Assembly (NCBI RefSeq): GCF_009687885.1
Contig: NZ_BLAF01000065.1
Location: forward strand, 1 to 61,458
Reading direction: 5' to 3'
DNA: 61,458 nucleotides
Origin: Acrocarpospora pleiomorpha
GTDB lineage: Bacteria; Actinomycetota; Actinomycetes; Streptosporangiales; Streptosporangiaceae
The position numbers and the translations under genes are program-made. This document shows positions 33,467 to 42,193 of this stretch, one piece after another. The notes under the pieces were generated by a model that saw nothing but the letters and a program-made list of their open reading frames with translations, was not told where the DNA came from and made no database searches. The stretch's first letter is position 1, and the number at the start of each line of letters is the position of its first letter.

Positions 33467-33747
33467 CGCGCGTTCGACGTGCGACCAGAGCTGGAGAACG
33501 AGAGCGTCTTCGCCACGGGCATCCGAGCCGACGACGACCCGGGGCAGCCCGACGGCATGAAGTGCGACGAGCGCGGCAACGTCTGGGTCACCGCCCCGGC
33601 GGGGTCTGGGTCTACGCCCCGGACGGGCGCCGGATCGGCAACCTCCGCACGCCGGAGCGTGTCATGCATTGGGGCGGCCCCGACTGGAAGACCCTCTTCC
33701 TCACGGCGTCGAGTTCCGGTCCCCGGCTCGAGCCGTTCATGCGATGA
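33467..33747 (+). pseudogene. SMP-30/gluconolactonase, C-terminal remnant with frameshift
   Basis: FATGIRADDDPGQPDGMKCDERGNVWVTAP then, one frame over, GGVWVYAPDGRRIGNLRTPE, VMHWGGPDWKTLFLTAS: the end of the SMP-30 beta-propeller lactonase family. One G is missing near 33598. The first two thirds are absent. Its stop overlaps the next ATG (ATGA at 33744), so the ancestral operon had this lactonase in front of the amidohydrolase. Confidence 0.8.
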
Positions 33748-35180
33748 GTACGAGACGCACGCTCTTCAAAGGCGCGACGATCCTGCCGATGGATGGCTCA
33801 TCCGACCACCTGCCATCGGGAGACCTGCTCGTCGAGGGCGATCACATCGCCGCCATCGCGCCGAGCCTGGAGATCGACGACACCGAGATCATCGACGCGT
33901 CGGGGATGGTGTTGTGCCCCGGTTTCGTGGACACCCACCGTCATACCTGGCAGACGCCGCTGCACGGGGTGCGCACGGACTGGAACCTGCTCGACTACAT
34001 GACGTACATCCGCGGCATGTACTGCGTCTGCTACGAGCCGGAGGACGCGGGGCTCGCGAACTGGGTTGGCGCGCTCGAGGCACTCGACTCGGGGATAACG
34101 ACGCTCGTCGACCACTCTCACCTGCAGCTGTCCGAGTCCCACTCCGATGCGCTGGCCGAGGGCATCATCAAGTCGGGCATCCGGGGCATCTACTGCTACG
34201 GAACCTATCGGAACCTCGCCTATCGGCCCGGTGACGACCCCGGGAATCTCCCTCGCCTCCTGGGCGAGGTGAACAGTCCGCTCAGTGAGTGGCACAAGCG
34301 CAACGCCACCCGCATCCGCGACACGTACTTCAGCGACGACTCGGCCAGGGTGCGCTTCGGCATCGCCTCGCGCGAGTTCGAGACCCTCCCCGAGGCGGGG
34401 TCGATGCTCGAGGAGGTGCGGTGGAGCCGCACCTTGAACCCGGCGCGGATCAGCATCCACATGGGGATGAGCGCGCGCGAGCCGCTGAAGGTCGTGCGGG
34501 AGCTGCACGATGCCGGGGAGATCGGGCCCGACCTGCTCTTCGTGCACGGCAATCACCTGCCCGACGAGGAGCTGCAGATGATCATCGATGGCGGCGCCTC
34601 GCTCAGCTCGGCTATCGAGATCGAGATGACCTACGGCGCGTTCCCCGCGGTCGAGCGGTTCACGGCGCTGGGCGGCCAGTCGAGCATCGGGATCGACGCG
34701 ACGATCGACCTGGCCGCCGACATGTTCGGCCAGATGCGGGCGCTGCTGAACGTCTGGCGTCTGGAGCGCTCGCTGAAGGATCCCCTCACGATGACGCGGA
34801 AGGTCCATCAGAAAAAGGTCCTCGAGATTGCGACGGTAGGGGGCGCGGAGTCGATCGGGCTCGGCGACGTCACCGGCAGCCTCACCGTCGGCAAGAAGGC
34901 GGACCTGCTGCTGCTGAAGACCGACGTGCTCGGGCTGGCGCCGATGTGGGATCCCTACGCGGCCGTCGTGAACTACGGCAACCCAGCCCTCGTCGACACC
35001 GTGATGGTCGACGGGCGGATCGTGAAACGGCACGGCACCCTCGTCGATATCGATTGGCCGGCGGTCCGTGCGCGCCTGGAGCGCTCGAGAGCCGACATCC
35101 GTCGTCGCTTCTCGCTGATCCCCGAGCAGCCCATCCGTGAGCGCTGGACGCAGGGATTCCGCATCAACATCACGGAATAG
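33744..35180 (+). CDS. amidohydrolase (TRZ/ATZ-like), first gene of the LacI-linked cluster
   Basis: 478 residues. Metal motif GFVDTHRHTW, then LVDHSHLQLSESHSDA, VHGNHLPDEELQ and GIDATIDLAADMFGQMRALLN with the putative catalytic Asp. The C-terminal composite domain (LTVGKKADLLLL, VMVDGRIVKRHGTL) is complete. The HCPxSN block of chlorohydrolases/deaminases is replaced by SSAIEIEMTYGAFP. Start at 33744 because it overlaps the lactonase remnant stop and begins the family N-terminus. Downstream is an importer, so this enzyme likely attacks the imported compound. Confidence 0.88.
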   Translation: MSTRRTLFKGATILPMDGSSDHLPSGDLLVEGDHIAAIAPSLEIDDTEIIDASGMVLCPGFVDTHRHTWQTPLHGVRTDWNLLDYMTYIRGMYCVCYEPEDAGLANWVGALEALDSGITTLVDHSHLQLSESHSDALAEGIIKSGIRGIYCYGTYRNLAYRPGDDPGNLPRLLGEVNSPLSEWHKRNATRIRDTYFSDDSARVRFGIASREFETLPEAGSMLEEVRWSRTLNPARISIHMGMSAREPLKVVRELHDAGEIGPDLLFVHGNHLPDEELQMIIDGGASLSSAIEIEMTYGAFPAVERFTALGGQSSIGIDATIDLAADMFGQMRALLNVWRLERSLKDPLTMTRKVHQKKVLEIATVGGAESIGLGDVTGSLTVGKKADLLLLKTDVLGLAPMWDPYAAVVNYGNPALVDTVMVDGRIVKRHGTLVDIDWPAVRARLERSRADIRRRFSLIPEQPIRERWTQGFRINITE

Positions 35181-35220
35181 GTCGGGAGACGCATGTATCC
35201 CGATCGTTCCTGATCTCGAA

Positions 35221-35234
35221 TGCAATCGATCGCA
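35221..35234. promoter_or_regulatory. putative LacI-family operator O3
   Basis: TGCAATCGATCGCA within the longer dyad GAATGC...GCATTC (35218-35237), 70 bp before the binding-protein gene. It keeps the TGCRATNNATYGCA pattern of O1/O2, tying the importer to the same regulator. Confidence 0.55.
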
Positions 35235-35303
35235 TTCCCTCGGGTGGTTGCACCGCACCAGAGTCGGCCAGCCCCTCGGTTTTCGAAGATGAGGAGATAG
35301 AAC

Positions 35304-36413
35304 ATGACGCCACAACGTCAGAAGAGGGCGGTCGCCACGTCGGCTGCGCTCGTCACCGCCGCGATGCTCGCGCTCGCAGGATGCTCGAGCTCGGACGACC
35401 CGGGCTCCGCGCCCCAAGGCCCCATCGTCGTCGCCAACTGGGGCGGTCTGGCGAGCAAGTCGTACCAGACCGCCTACCTCGACCCGTACACCAAAGACAC
35501 CGGCATCGAGGTGCAGCAGGTCGACGCACCGGGTCTGTTCGTCGCGCGCACCAAGGCGCAGGCCGCGGCCAACCGGACCGAGTGGGACGTGCTCGAGTCG
35601 ATCACCGACTCGGACGCGGCGTTCCTCGCCGACGCCGGCCTGCTCGAACCTCTGCCGGCGGACCTCAAGGCGCGCCTCATCGGCCAGCTGGGCGAGGAGA
35701 ACGTCACCGACTACGGCTACCACAGTGGCGGGACGGCGATGCTCATCATCTGCAACACCGAGCGCGTCAAGGTCTGCCCCCAAAGCATGGAGGAGTTCTT
35801 CGACGTCGAGAAGTTCCCCCAGAAGCGGGCCATCATCGGGTTCAACCCGATTTACCCGATCACCGCGGCGCAGCTTGCGCTCGGAGTACCGCGGGATAAG
35901 ACCTCGACGACGCCGATCGACGTGGACGCGGTATTCGCCAAGCTCGAGGAGATCCGCCCCTTGTCGGTGATCTGGAGCACCGTCGACCAGGGCACCCAGG
36001 TGCTCGAGCAGGGTGAGGCCGACATGGGGATTCTCTACGCGACCCGCATCTACGGCGAGTTGCTCCCCACCGGCAACTACGAGGTTGTCTGGGCCGACGG
36101 CGCCCAGGCCCAGGGCACGACCGTGGTTTTGAAGCACGCCCCGCACATGAAGGCCGCGTGGAATCTGGTCGAGTGGAACGCCACCCACCCCAAGGAGCAG
36201 GCGCAGTTCTCCGTCCTGGCGCAGAAGACGGCCATCGACCCCGCCTCTCTCGAGTTCGTCCCTGCGGACCAGCGCGAGCGATTCGCCAACGCGCCTGAGC
36301 ACGACGGCGAGCTCGCTGTCCCGAACGCCGTCGACTACAACGCGAAGTTCGACAAGATCAACCAGCGGTTCCAGGAGTTCATCTCCGGACCCGGCAACTC
36401 GATCGGTGGATAA
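35304..36413 (+). CDS. ABC transporter substrate-binding lipoprotein (PotD/spermidine-putrescine type)
   Basis: 369 residues. Signal peptide with lipobox LALAGCSS; mature domain begins PIVVANWGGLASKSYQTAYLDPY and includes TEWDVLESITDSDAAFLADAGLLEPL and LEQGEADMGILYATRIYGEL, as in cluster-D (PotD/PotF-like) binding proteins. It captures the substrate outside the cell for the two permeases that follow. TAATG overlap with the next gene. Relatives bind polyamines or other cationic/organic-acid compounds, so the ligand is open. Confidence 0.9.
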   Translation: MTPQRQKRAVATSAALVTAAMLALAGCSSSDDPGSAPQGPIVVANWGGLASKSYQTAYLDPYTKDTGIEVQQVDAPGLFVARTKAQAAANRTEWDVLESITDSDAAFLADAGLLEPLPADLKARLIGQLGEENVTDYGYHSGGTAMLIICNTERVKVCPQSMEEFFDVEKFPQKRAIIGFNPIYPITAAQLALGVPRDKTSTTPIDVDAVFAKLEEIRPLSVIWSTVDQGTQVLEQGEADMGILYATRIYGELLPTGNYEVVWADGAQAQGTTVVLKHAPHMKAAWNLVEWNATHPKEQAQFSVLAQKTAIDPASLEFVPADQRERFANAPEHDGELAVPNAVDYNAKFDKINQRFQEFISGPGNSIGG

Positions 36414-37282
36414 TGACTGACATTCCGCGCGTGCGCCGGCGGGAATGGACGCTCGACATCCGTAAGCGCTACGCCCTGATGGCGGTCTTGCCAGCGATCG
36501 CGCTTCTCGCCGTTTTCGTGATCTACCCGCTCGTGTTGCTCGTGATCGAGTCGAGCCAAGACGGCTTCGAGGTGTACGGCCGCGTCCTGTCGAGCGGCTC
36601 TGGCCAGAGGGCGATCGCAACGACGTTTACGGGGAGCCTCGTCGCGACGGGCATCGTCGTCCTGGTGTCGAGCATCATCGGCTGGACAATCCGCACGACG
36701 CAGCGTCGCTGGGTGCACGCGCTGTGCTGGGTGTGTGTCCTGGCGCCGTTCTGGATGGGCGCCGTGGTCAAGAACTACGCGATCGTGCTGCTGATCTCCA
36801 ACAAGGGCGTCGTCAATGCCGGCCTCCGGGCTCTCGGGCTCGACCCCGTGCAGATGTTGTACTCCACGCCGGCTGTCGTGCTCGGCATCTCGTACTCGCT
36901 CATCCCCTTCGGCGTGCTGACGATCAACGCCGTGTTCCAGACCATCGACCTCAACCTCCTCCGGAACGCCGAAGTCCTGGGTTCGACCCGGTCCGGATCG
37001 ATCTTCCGGGTCATGGTCCCGCTCGCCCGACCCGGTTTCATCGCCTCCGGCGCGATCGTCTTCGCGCTCTCGGTCGGCTTCTACGTCACGCCGGTCGTGC
37101 TGGGCGGTGCCCAGTCCCCGTTCCTGGCGACCCTCATCCAGGCGAACATCCTGCAGTACTTCGACCTCCCCGCGGCCGCCGCCCTCTCGGTGATCCTGTT
37201 GGTGGTGGCGCTGCTGGTGATGATCGTCACCATCGGACTTGTCGGCGTCGGCAGCGTCCGCCGAGCGATGACGAGGTCATGA
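36413..37282 (+). CDS. ABC transporter permease (PotB type)
   Basis: 289 residues, six membrane helices. The EAA loop is NAEVLGSTRSGSIFRVMVPLARPGFIASG. It starts one base before the end of the binding-protein gene and is followed after 1 bp by the second permease, so the genes are one transcript. Confidence 0.92.
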   Translation: MTDIPRVRRREWTLDIRKRYALMAVLPAIALLAVFVIYPLVLLVIESSQDGFEVYGRVLSSGSGQRAIATTFTGSLVATGIVVLVSSIIGWTIRTTQRRWVHALCWVCVLAPFWMGAVVKNYAIVLLISNKGVVNAGLRALGLDPVQMLYSTPAVVLGISYSLIPFGVLTINAVFQTIDLNLLRNAEVLGSTRSGSIFRVMVPLARPGFIASGAIVFALSVGFYVTPVVLGGAQSPFLATLIQANILQYFDLPAAAALSVILLVVALLVMIVTIGLVGVGSVRRAMTRS

Positions 37283-37283
37283 C

Positions 37284-38090
37284 GTGGCGAAACTGCTAGA
37301 CATCGTCGCCCGGTCCCTCGGGCGGATCGCGCTCGCCGCGATCGTCATCGTCATCCTCGCCCCGGTGGTCGTGGTCCTGCTCATCTCGTTCTCGGACCAG
37401 GTCCGGTTCGCCTTCCCGCCGGAGGGCTTCGGCTGGCGCCAGTACCAGGAGCTGTTCCGCGACCCGGTATGGATGAAGTCGATCGGGCTCTCGCTCTCCC
37501 TGGCCCTGCCCGCCACCCTTCTCGCCGTGGCGGTGGCGCTCCCGGTCAGCCTGATCGCGCAGCGCAGCAAGCTGCCGGGACGCAACCTGCTGCAGGGCAC
37601 CGCGGTCGCCAGCATCATCATCCCCACGACCGCCCTGGCCGTCGGGCTGTTCACGCTCTACTCGCGGCTCGGGCTCACCTCGACCAACCTCGGACTCATC
37701 GTCGCGCAAGCGGTGCTCGCCCTCCCGATCGTGCTGATCGGCATCACCGCGGGCTTGAGCAAGATCTCGCGCACTCCCGAGTTCGCCGCCATGACGATGG
37801 GCGCCTCGCTGACTCGCGCCCTCCTCGAGATCACCGGCCGCGCTCTGCTGCCGGCGATCGTCGCGAGCGCGATCATGGGCTTCCTCCACGCCTTCGACGA
37901 GGTCGTGATCGTCAACTTCGTGGGAGGACCGGGCCAGGTCACGCTCCCCAAGGCGATCCTCGACTCGGTGCAGAACCAGACCGATCCGGTCATCACGGCA
38001 GCCGCATCGCTCTTGATGATCGGCTCGGCGCTGCTGATGGCGATCGCCGCCATCGTCGGACGGATCGCGAGCAGAAGGCGACGAGGATGA
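37284..38090 (+). CDS. ABC transporter permease (PotC type)
   Basis: 268 residues, about six helices, GTG start. EAA loop: AAMTMGASLTRALLEITGRALLPAIVASAIMGFLHAFDEV, with the FDEV ending typical of PotC. The stop overlaps the ATPase ATG (ATGA). Confidence 0.92.
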   Translation: MAKLLDIVARSLGRIALAAIVIVILAPVVVVLLISFSDQVRFAFPPEGFGWRQYQELFRDPVWMKSIGLSLSLALPATLLAVAVALPVSLIAQRSKLPGRNLLQGTAVASIIIPTTALAVGLFTLYSRLGLTSTNLGLIVAQAVLALPIVLIGITAGLSKISRTPEFAAMTMGASLTRALLEITGRALLPAIVASAIMGFLHAFDEVVIVNFVGGPGQVTLPKAILDSVQNQTDPVITAAASLLMIGSALLMAIAAIVGRIASRRRRG

Positions 38091-39208
38091 CGGACGACAG
38101 GGAAACGACGATGAACGACAATCATGTGCTGGTGCTCGACGCCGTCGCGAAGAGCTACGCCGGAGTGCCGGCGCTCGCGCCGACGAGCTTCGCGATCGAG
38201 AAGGGCGAGTTCCTCACCCTGCTCGGACCGAGCGGCTCTGGCAAGAGCACGTTGCTGAAGCTCATCGCGGGCTTCGAGACGCCCACCAGCGGCGCGATCC
38301 TGCTGCGCTCCCTCGAAATCTCGGGCCTCAGCCCGGCGCAGCGGCAGCTCGGCATGGTGTTCCAGAGCTACTCGCTGTTCCCGCACCTGACGGTCGCGAA
38401 GAACATCGAGTACGGGCTCAAGCGCCGCAAGTGGTCTGCTGAACGTCGCCGGGCGCGCGTGGCCGAGATGCTGGCGATCGTCAAGCTCGAGCACCGGGCC
38501 AACGCCCTGCCAGCCGAGCTGTCGGGTGGTCAGCAGCAGCGCGTCGCGGTGGCGCGCGCGCTCGCGTACGACCCGGACGTGCTGCTGATGGATGAGCCGC
38601 TCGGCGCGCTCGACCGCACCCTGCGGCTCGAGATGGAGTCCGAGATCAAGCGCATCCATGGGCAGCTGGGCACGACGTTCATCTACGTCACCCACGACCA
38701 GCAGGAGGCAATGCACCTTTCGACCCGCATCGCCATCATGAACAACTCGCAGGTCGTCGCCCTCGGCCGACCGGACGACCTGTTCCGCAACCCGCCGAAC
38801 GTCTTCACCGCGGAGTTCTTCTCGGACGCGACCACGGTCGCGGCGGAGGTCGACGCCAGGACGCGGTTCCGGTTCGAGGCAGGGGGCGACGGCTCCTGGG
38901 CCGCGCCGGCGGGCACCGCGCCCGGCCGGTACACCTTCGGCATCCGGCCCCGCGCGGCGCGCCTGGGCATCGTCGAGGGCGCGCCGGTGCTGCGCGGCAC
39001 CATCACGAGCTCAATGCTGTTCGGCGACGAGGTGCGGCTGTTCATCGACGCGGATGTCGTGCGCGGCCTGCGCGTGGTCATCCCGTCGCGGGCGAATACC
39101 TTCGCGCCCGGCGACCGGGTCGACGTGTCGATTCCCTGGGAGGACGCCATCCTCCTGCCGGCCGAGCCGGTGACGAGCAGGGCGTTCCACGCTGGAGCGA
39201 CCCGATGA
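38087..39208 (+). CDS. ABC transporter ATP-binding protein (PotA type)
   Basis: 373 residues. Walker A GPSGSGKST, Q-loop VFQSYSLFPHLTV, signature LSGGQQQRVAVARAL, Walker B VLLMDEPLGALD, H-loop YVTHDQQEAM, and a C-terminal TOBE domain (YTFGIRPRAARLG onward). It powers the importer. Coupled by ATGA overlap to both neighbours. Confidence 0.95.
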   Translation: MTDDRETTMNDNHVLVLDAVAKSYAGVPALAPTSFAIEKGEFLTLLGPSGSGKSTLLKLIAGFETPTSGAILLRSLEISGLSPAQRQLGMVFQSYSLFPHLTVAKNIEYGLKRRKWSAERRRARVAEMLAIVKLEHRANALPAELSGGQQQRVAVARALAYDPDVLLMDEPLGALDRTLRLEMESEIKRIHGQLGTTFIYVTHDQQEAMHLSTRIAIMNNSQVVALGRPDDLFRNPPNVFTAEFFSDATTVAAEVDARTRFRFEAGGDGSWAAPAGTAPGRYTFGIRPRAARLGIVEGAPVLRGTITSSMLFGDEVRLFIDADVVRGLRVVIPSRANTFAPGDRVDVSIPWEDAILLPAEPVTSRAFHAGATR

Positions 39209-39231
39209 CCGAGACGAGAGAAGGAAAAGGA

Positions 39232-39723
39232 ATGTCTGAGAACGAACTCGAGGCTTTGAAGGCCCGTGTGCAGGATCTGGAGGATCGAAACGCGATCCTT
39301 GACACGTTGACACAGTACGGTCACTCGCTGGACTACGGCGATTTCGATCGGCTCGTAGACTGCTTCACCGACGACGTCGTGCGAGAGAACCGGCGCCCGG
39401 ACGGCTCCGTGCACCGCTGGGTGGGTCGCGAGGGGACCCTCGACTTCGCGAGTCGCCACTCCCACGCCCCCGAGATCTACCACAAGCACCTCGTGCTCAA
39501 CAGTCGCATCGAGTTGCACGGTGACACCGCGGACGTGCAGAGCTACATGTTCAGGTTCGATGCCGGCGACGGCGAGCGCTCGTACGTGTGGGGACTGGGC
39601 CGTTACCTCGACAAGATGCGCCGCGAGCCCGACGGACGCTGGCGCATCGCGCACCGCGTCTCGGAGATCGAGGACCAGTGGCCGGGCCGGTTCGTGTTGA
39701 AGGGCCACGACAACACGGATTGA
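39232..39723 (+). CDS. NTF2/SnoaL-like protein
   Basis: About 163 residues. The helix ALKARVQDLEDRNAILDTLTQYGHSLDYGDFDRLVDCFTDDV and the strands that follow (GREGTLDFASRHSHA, HKHLVLNSRIEL, GDTADVQSYMFRF, WGLGRYLDKMRR) are the SnoaL_4 fold used by ring-opening or dehydrating enzymes and by non-catalytic partners. An ATG at 39205 overlaps the ATPase gene, but GAAGGAAAAGG before 39232 points to that start. His/Asp/Tyr residues that could act as acid/base are present; the reaction is unknown. Confidence 0.82.
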   Translation: MSENELEALKARVQDLEDRNAILDTLTQYGHSLDYGDFDRLVDCFTDDVVRENRRPDGSVHRWVGREGTLDFASRHSHAPEIYHKHLVLNSRIELHGDTADVQSYMFRFDAGDGERSYVWGLGRYLDKMRREPDGRWRIAHRVSEIEDQWPGRFVLKGHDNTD

Positions 39724-39787
39724 GGAGCGCCCGGAGAACGATCATGCCTGATATCCGTTCGACCACTGCCAAGAAGGAGAACACATC

Positions 39788-40882
39788 GTGCGCGCAGCGG
39801 TGTACCACGATCGAGGCGACGTCCGTATCGAGGACGTCACCCCGCCCCGCCCCGGCCCGGGCGACCTGCTGATCGAGGTGCGATCGGTGGGCATCTGCGG
39901 CACCGACTCCCATGAGTACGCCAGCGGACCGCACATGTTTCCCGTCCAGACACGCCATCCAGTCTCCGGCCACCTCGGGCCGATGATTCCCGGTCACGAA
40001 TTCGCCGGAGTGGTGGCCCAACTCGGGCCCGGGGTCAGCGACTTCGCCGAGGGCGAGCTCGTCGTCAGCGGTGCCGGCATCTCGTGCGGCACCTGTGTGC
40101 AATGTCAACGCATGCGTACGAATCTATGTGAGCACTACTCGACGGTTGGCCTGCAACGCGATGGCGCGCTCGCTGAGTACGTGGTGGCACCGGCGGCCAC
40201 CTGCCTGCCGGTAGCACCGTACGGGCTGACCGCGGATGCCGCCGCTCTGGCCCAGCCCATGTCGATCGCGGTGCATGCGATGCGCCGCGGTCGCCTGTCC
40301 GCCGACGATGAGGCCGTCATCATCGGCACGGGAGGCATAGGAGCATTTCTCACCTATGCGGTCGCGTCCGTGACGGATCGGCTCGCGGTCATCGACCTCG
40401 ACGACGCCAGGCTCAAGATCGCCGATGGGCTCGGCGCGACGCATGTCCTACGCACGGGTGACGCGACCGAGGCCCGGGACAGCATCACGGCGTGGGGCAT
40501 GAACCCGACGGTGGTGTATGAGGTGTCCGGCACGACAGGGGGTCTAAAGAGCGCGGTGGAGATCCTGCCGCGCGGCGGTCGGCTGGTTCTGGTCGGGTTG
40601 CAGGGCGTTCCCGTGGAGTGGGACGTACGCACGCTGAGCCTGATCGAGCACGAGATCATCGGCACCAACGCTCACGTCTGCGCGCTCGACATGCCTACCG
40701 CGCTCGAACTGCTCGCCGCGCGACGGGATCCGTGGAGTGATATCGCGCCAGTCGCGCTGAGCCTGGATCGGCTGGTCCCTGACGGTCTGCAGCCCCTCGC
40801 CGAGCGTCGCACCACGCGGATCAAGACGCTCGTCGACCCGCGGGCGGAGCAGACCCGTGCGACCCGGATGGTGAGCACATAA
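39788..40882 (+). CDS. zinc-dependent medium-chain alcohol/polyol dehydrogenase
   Basis: 364 residues. Catalytic zinc Cys37 in GICGTDSHE and His-Glu in MIPGHEFAG; structural zinc four-Cys loop SCGTCVQCQRMRTNLC; Rossmann motif IIGTGGIGAFL and acidic residue in VIDLDDARL suggesting NAD. Closest in plan to 2,3-butanediol/threonine dehydrogenases. GTG start with AAGAAGGAG upstream. It probably oxidises an alcohol intermediate to a ketone or aldehyde for the aldehyde dehydrogenase downstream. Confidence 0.9.
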   Translation: MRAAVYHDRGDVRIEDVTPPRPGPGDLLIEVRSVGICGTDSHEYASGPHMFPVQTRHPVSGHLGPMIPGHEFAGVVAQLGPGVSDFAEGELVVSGAGISCGTCVQCQRMRTNLCEHYSTVGLQRDGALAEYVVAPAATCLPVAPYGLTADAAALAQPMSIAVHAMRRGRLSADDEAVIIGTGGIGAFLTYAVASVTDRLAVIDLDDARLKIADGLGATHVLRTGDATEARDSITAWGMNPTVVYEVSGTTGGLKSAVEILPRGGRLVLVGLQGVPVEWDVRTLSLIEHEIIGTNAHVCALDMPTALELLAARRDPWSDIAPVALSLDRLVPDGLQPLAERRTTRIKTLVDPRAEQTRATRMVST

Positions 40883-40933
40883 CCCGAGCCGGTAACCACA
40901 TCCAACCGAGAGAAGCACGAGGACGAGCAAGCC

Positions 40934-42184
40934 GTGACCCAGCATCTACCTACCCCGCCGGCCCCAGGACATATGGGTGTCGACTACGAGGAACGCGTCG
41001 ACTTCGACCGGCTGCGCCGCTACCGACTAGCCCGTGCCAAGGCCTCACTGGAGGCCAGTGGCTGCGGGGCCTTCCTCCTATTCGACTTCTACAACATCCG
41101 CTACACCACCCAGACTTGGATCGGCGGAGCGCTGGGCGACAAGATGACCCGCTACGCGCTGCTCACCCGCGAGGCCGACACACCGTGGCTGTGGGACTTC
41201 GGGTCGGCCGTGCGACACCATCAGCTCTACTCCAACTGGCTGCCCGACGAAAACTGCCGGCCCGGCATGCTCGGCCTGCGAGGTGCCGTGGCACCGACCG
41301 CGGGCCTCATCGAATCCGCCGTCCGCGAGATCAAAGGAATGCTCGAAACCGCCGGCCTCGGCGGCGAACCGGTCGGCGTCGATATCGTCGAGCCGCCGTT
41401 CCTGTTCGAGATGCAGCGGCAAGGCCTGACCGTCGTCGACGCGCAACAGTTCATGTTGGACGCCCGCGAGATCAAATCCCGCGACGAGATCATGCTGCTG
41501 TCGCAGGCTGCCGCGATGGTGGACGGCGTATACCAAGACATCGTCGACGTCCTCAAGCCCGGTATCCGGGAAAACGAGATCGTGGCGTTGGCCAACAAGC
41601 GTCTGTACGAAATGGGTTCAGACCAGGTGGAGGCCATCAACGCGATCTCCGGGGAGCGGTGCAACCCGCACCCGCACAACTTCACCGACCGCCTCATCCG
41701 TCCCGGCGACCAAGCATTCTTCGACATCATTCACAGCTTCAACGGGTACCGCACCTGCTACTACCGGACGTTCAACGTCGGCAGCGCCACATCCTCGCAA
41801 CGCGACGCCTACACGAAGGCACGCGAGTGGATGGACGCAGCGATCAGCATGATCAAGCCAGGCGTCGGCACCGACCAAGTCGCCGCGGTGTGGCCGAAAG
41901 CAGAGGACTTCGGTTTCGCCGGCGAGCTCGCCGCCTTCGGGCTGCAGTTCGGCCACGGTCTTGGCCTCGGCCTGCACGAGCGGCCCATCATCTCACGCCT
42001 GAACAGCATGACCGAGCCGGTGGAACTCAAAACCGGAATGGTCTTCGCACTCGAAACATACTGCCCGGCCGACGACGGCTTCTCCGCCGCGCGCATCGAA
42101 GAGGAGGTAGTGGTCACCGAGCACGGCCGGCAGGTGCTCACTCTGTTTCCGGCTCAGGACCTGTTCGTCGCCAACCGATATTAG
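40934..42184 (+). CDS. M24-fold (pita-bread) hydrolase with altered metal site
   Basis: 416 residues. Creatinase-type N-terminal domain, then the pita-bread domain. Compared with aminopeptidase P metal ligands (Asp, Asp, His, Glu, Glu), the window shows Asp264 (FFDIIHS), Cys275 where the second Asp is expected (11 residues later, as in E. coli PepP), His341 (FGHGLGLGLHERP), Glu374 (ALET) and Glu389 (RIEEEV). So it is unlikely to be an ordinary dinuclear peptidase; relatives include creatinase, ectoine hydrolase DoeA and DMSP lyase DddP, which act on small molecules. It sits between two dehydrogenases. Confidence 0.85.
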   Translation: MTQHLPTPPAPGHMGVDYEERVDFDRLRRYRLARAKASLEASGCGAFLLFDFYNIRYTTQTWIGGALGDKMTRYALLTREADTPWLWDFGSAVRHHQLYSNWLPDENCRPGMLGLRGAVAPTAGLIESAVREIKGMLETAGLGGEPVGVDIVEPPFLFEMQRQGLTVVDAQQFMLDAREIKSRDEIMLLSQAAAMVDGVYQDIVDVLKPGIRENEIVALANKRLYEMGSDQVEAINAISGERCNPHPHNFTDRLIRPGDQAFFDIIHSFNGYRTCYYRTFNVGSATSSQRDAYTKAREWMDAAISMIKPGVGTDQVAAVWPKAEDFGFAGELAAFGLQFGHGLGLGLHERPIISRLNSMTEPVELKTGMVFALETYCPADDGFSAARIEEEVVVTEHGRQVLTLFPAQDLFVANRY

Positions 42185-42193
42185 AGGAATCCC

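Noticed and set aside
33798..36620. 940-codon minus-strand open frame opposite the amidohydrolase and binding protein
   Set aside because: Composition (Arg/Gly/Asp/Leu strings) is that of an antisense shadow; the plus-strand genes have clear motifs.
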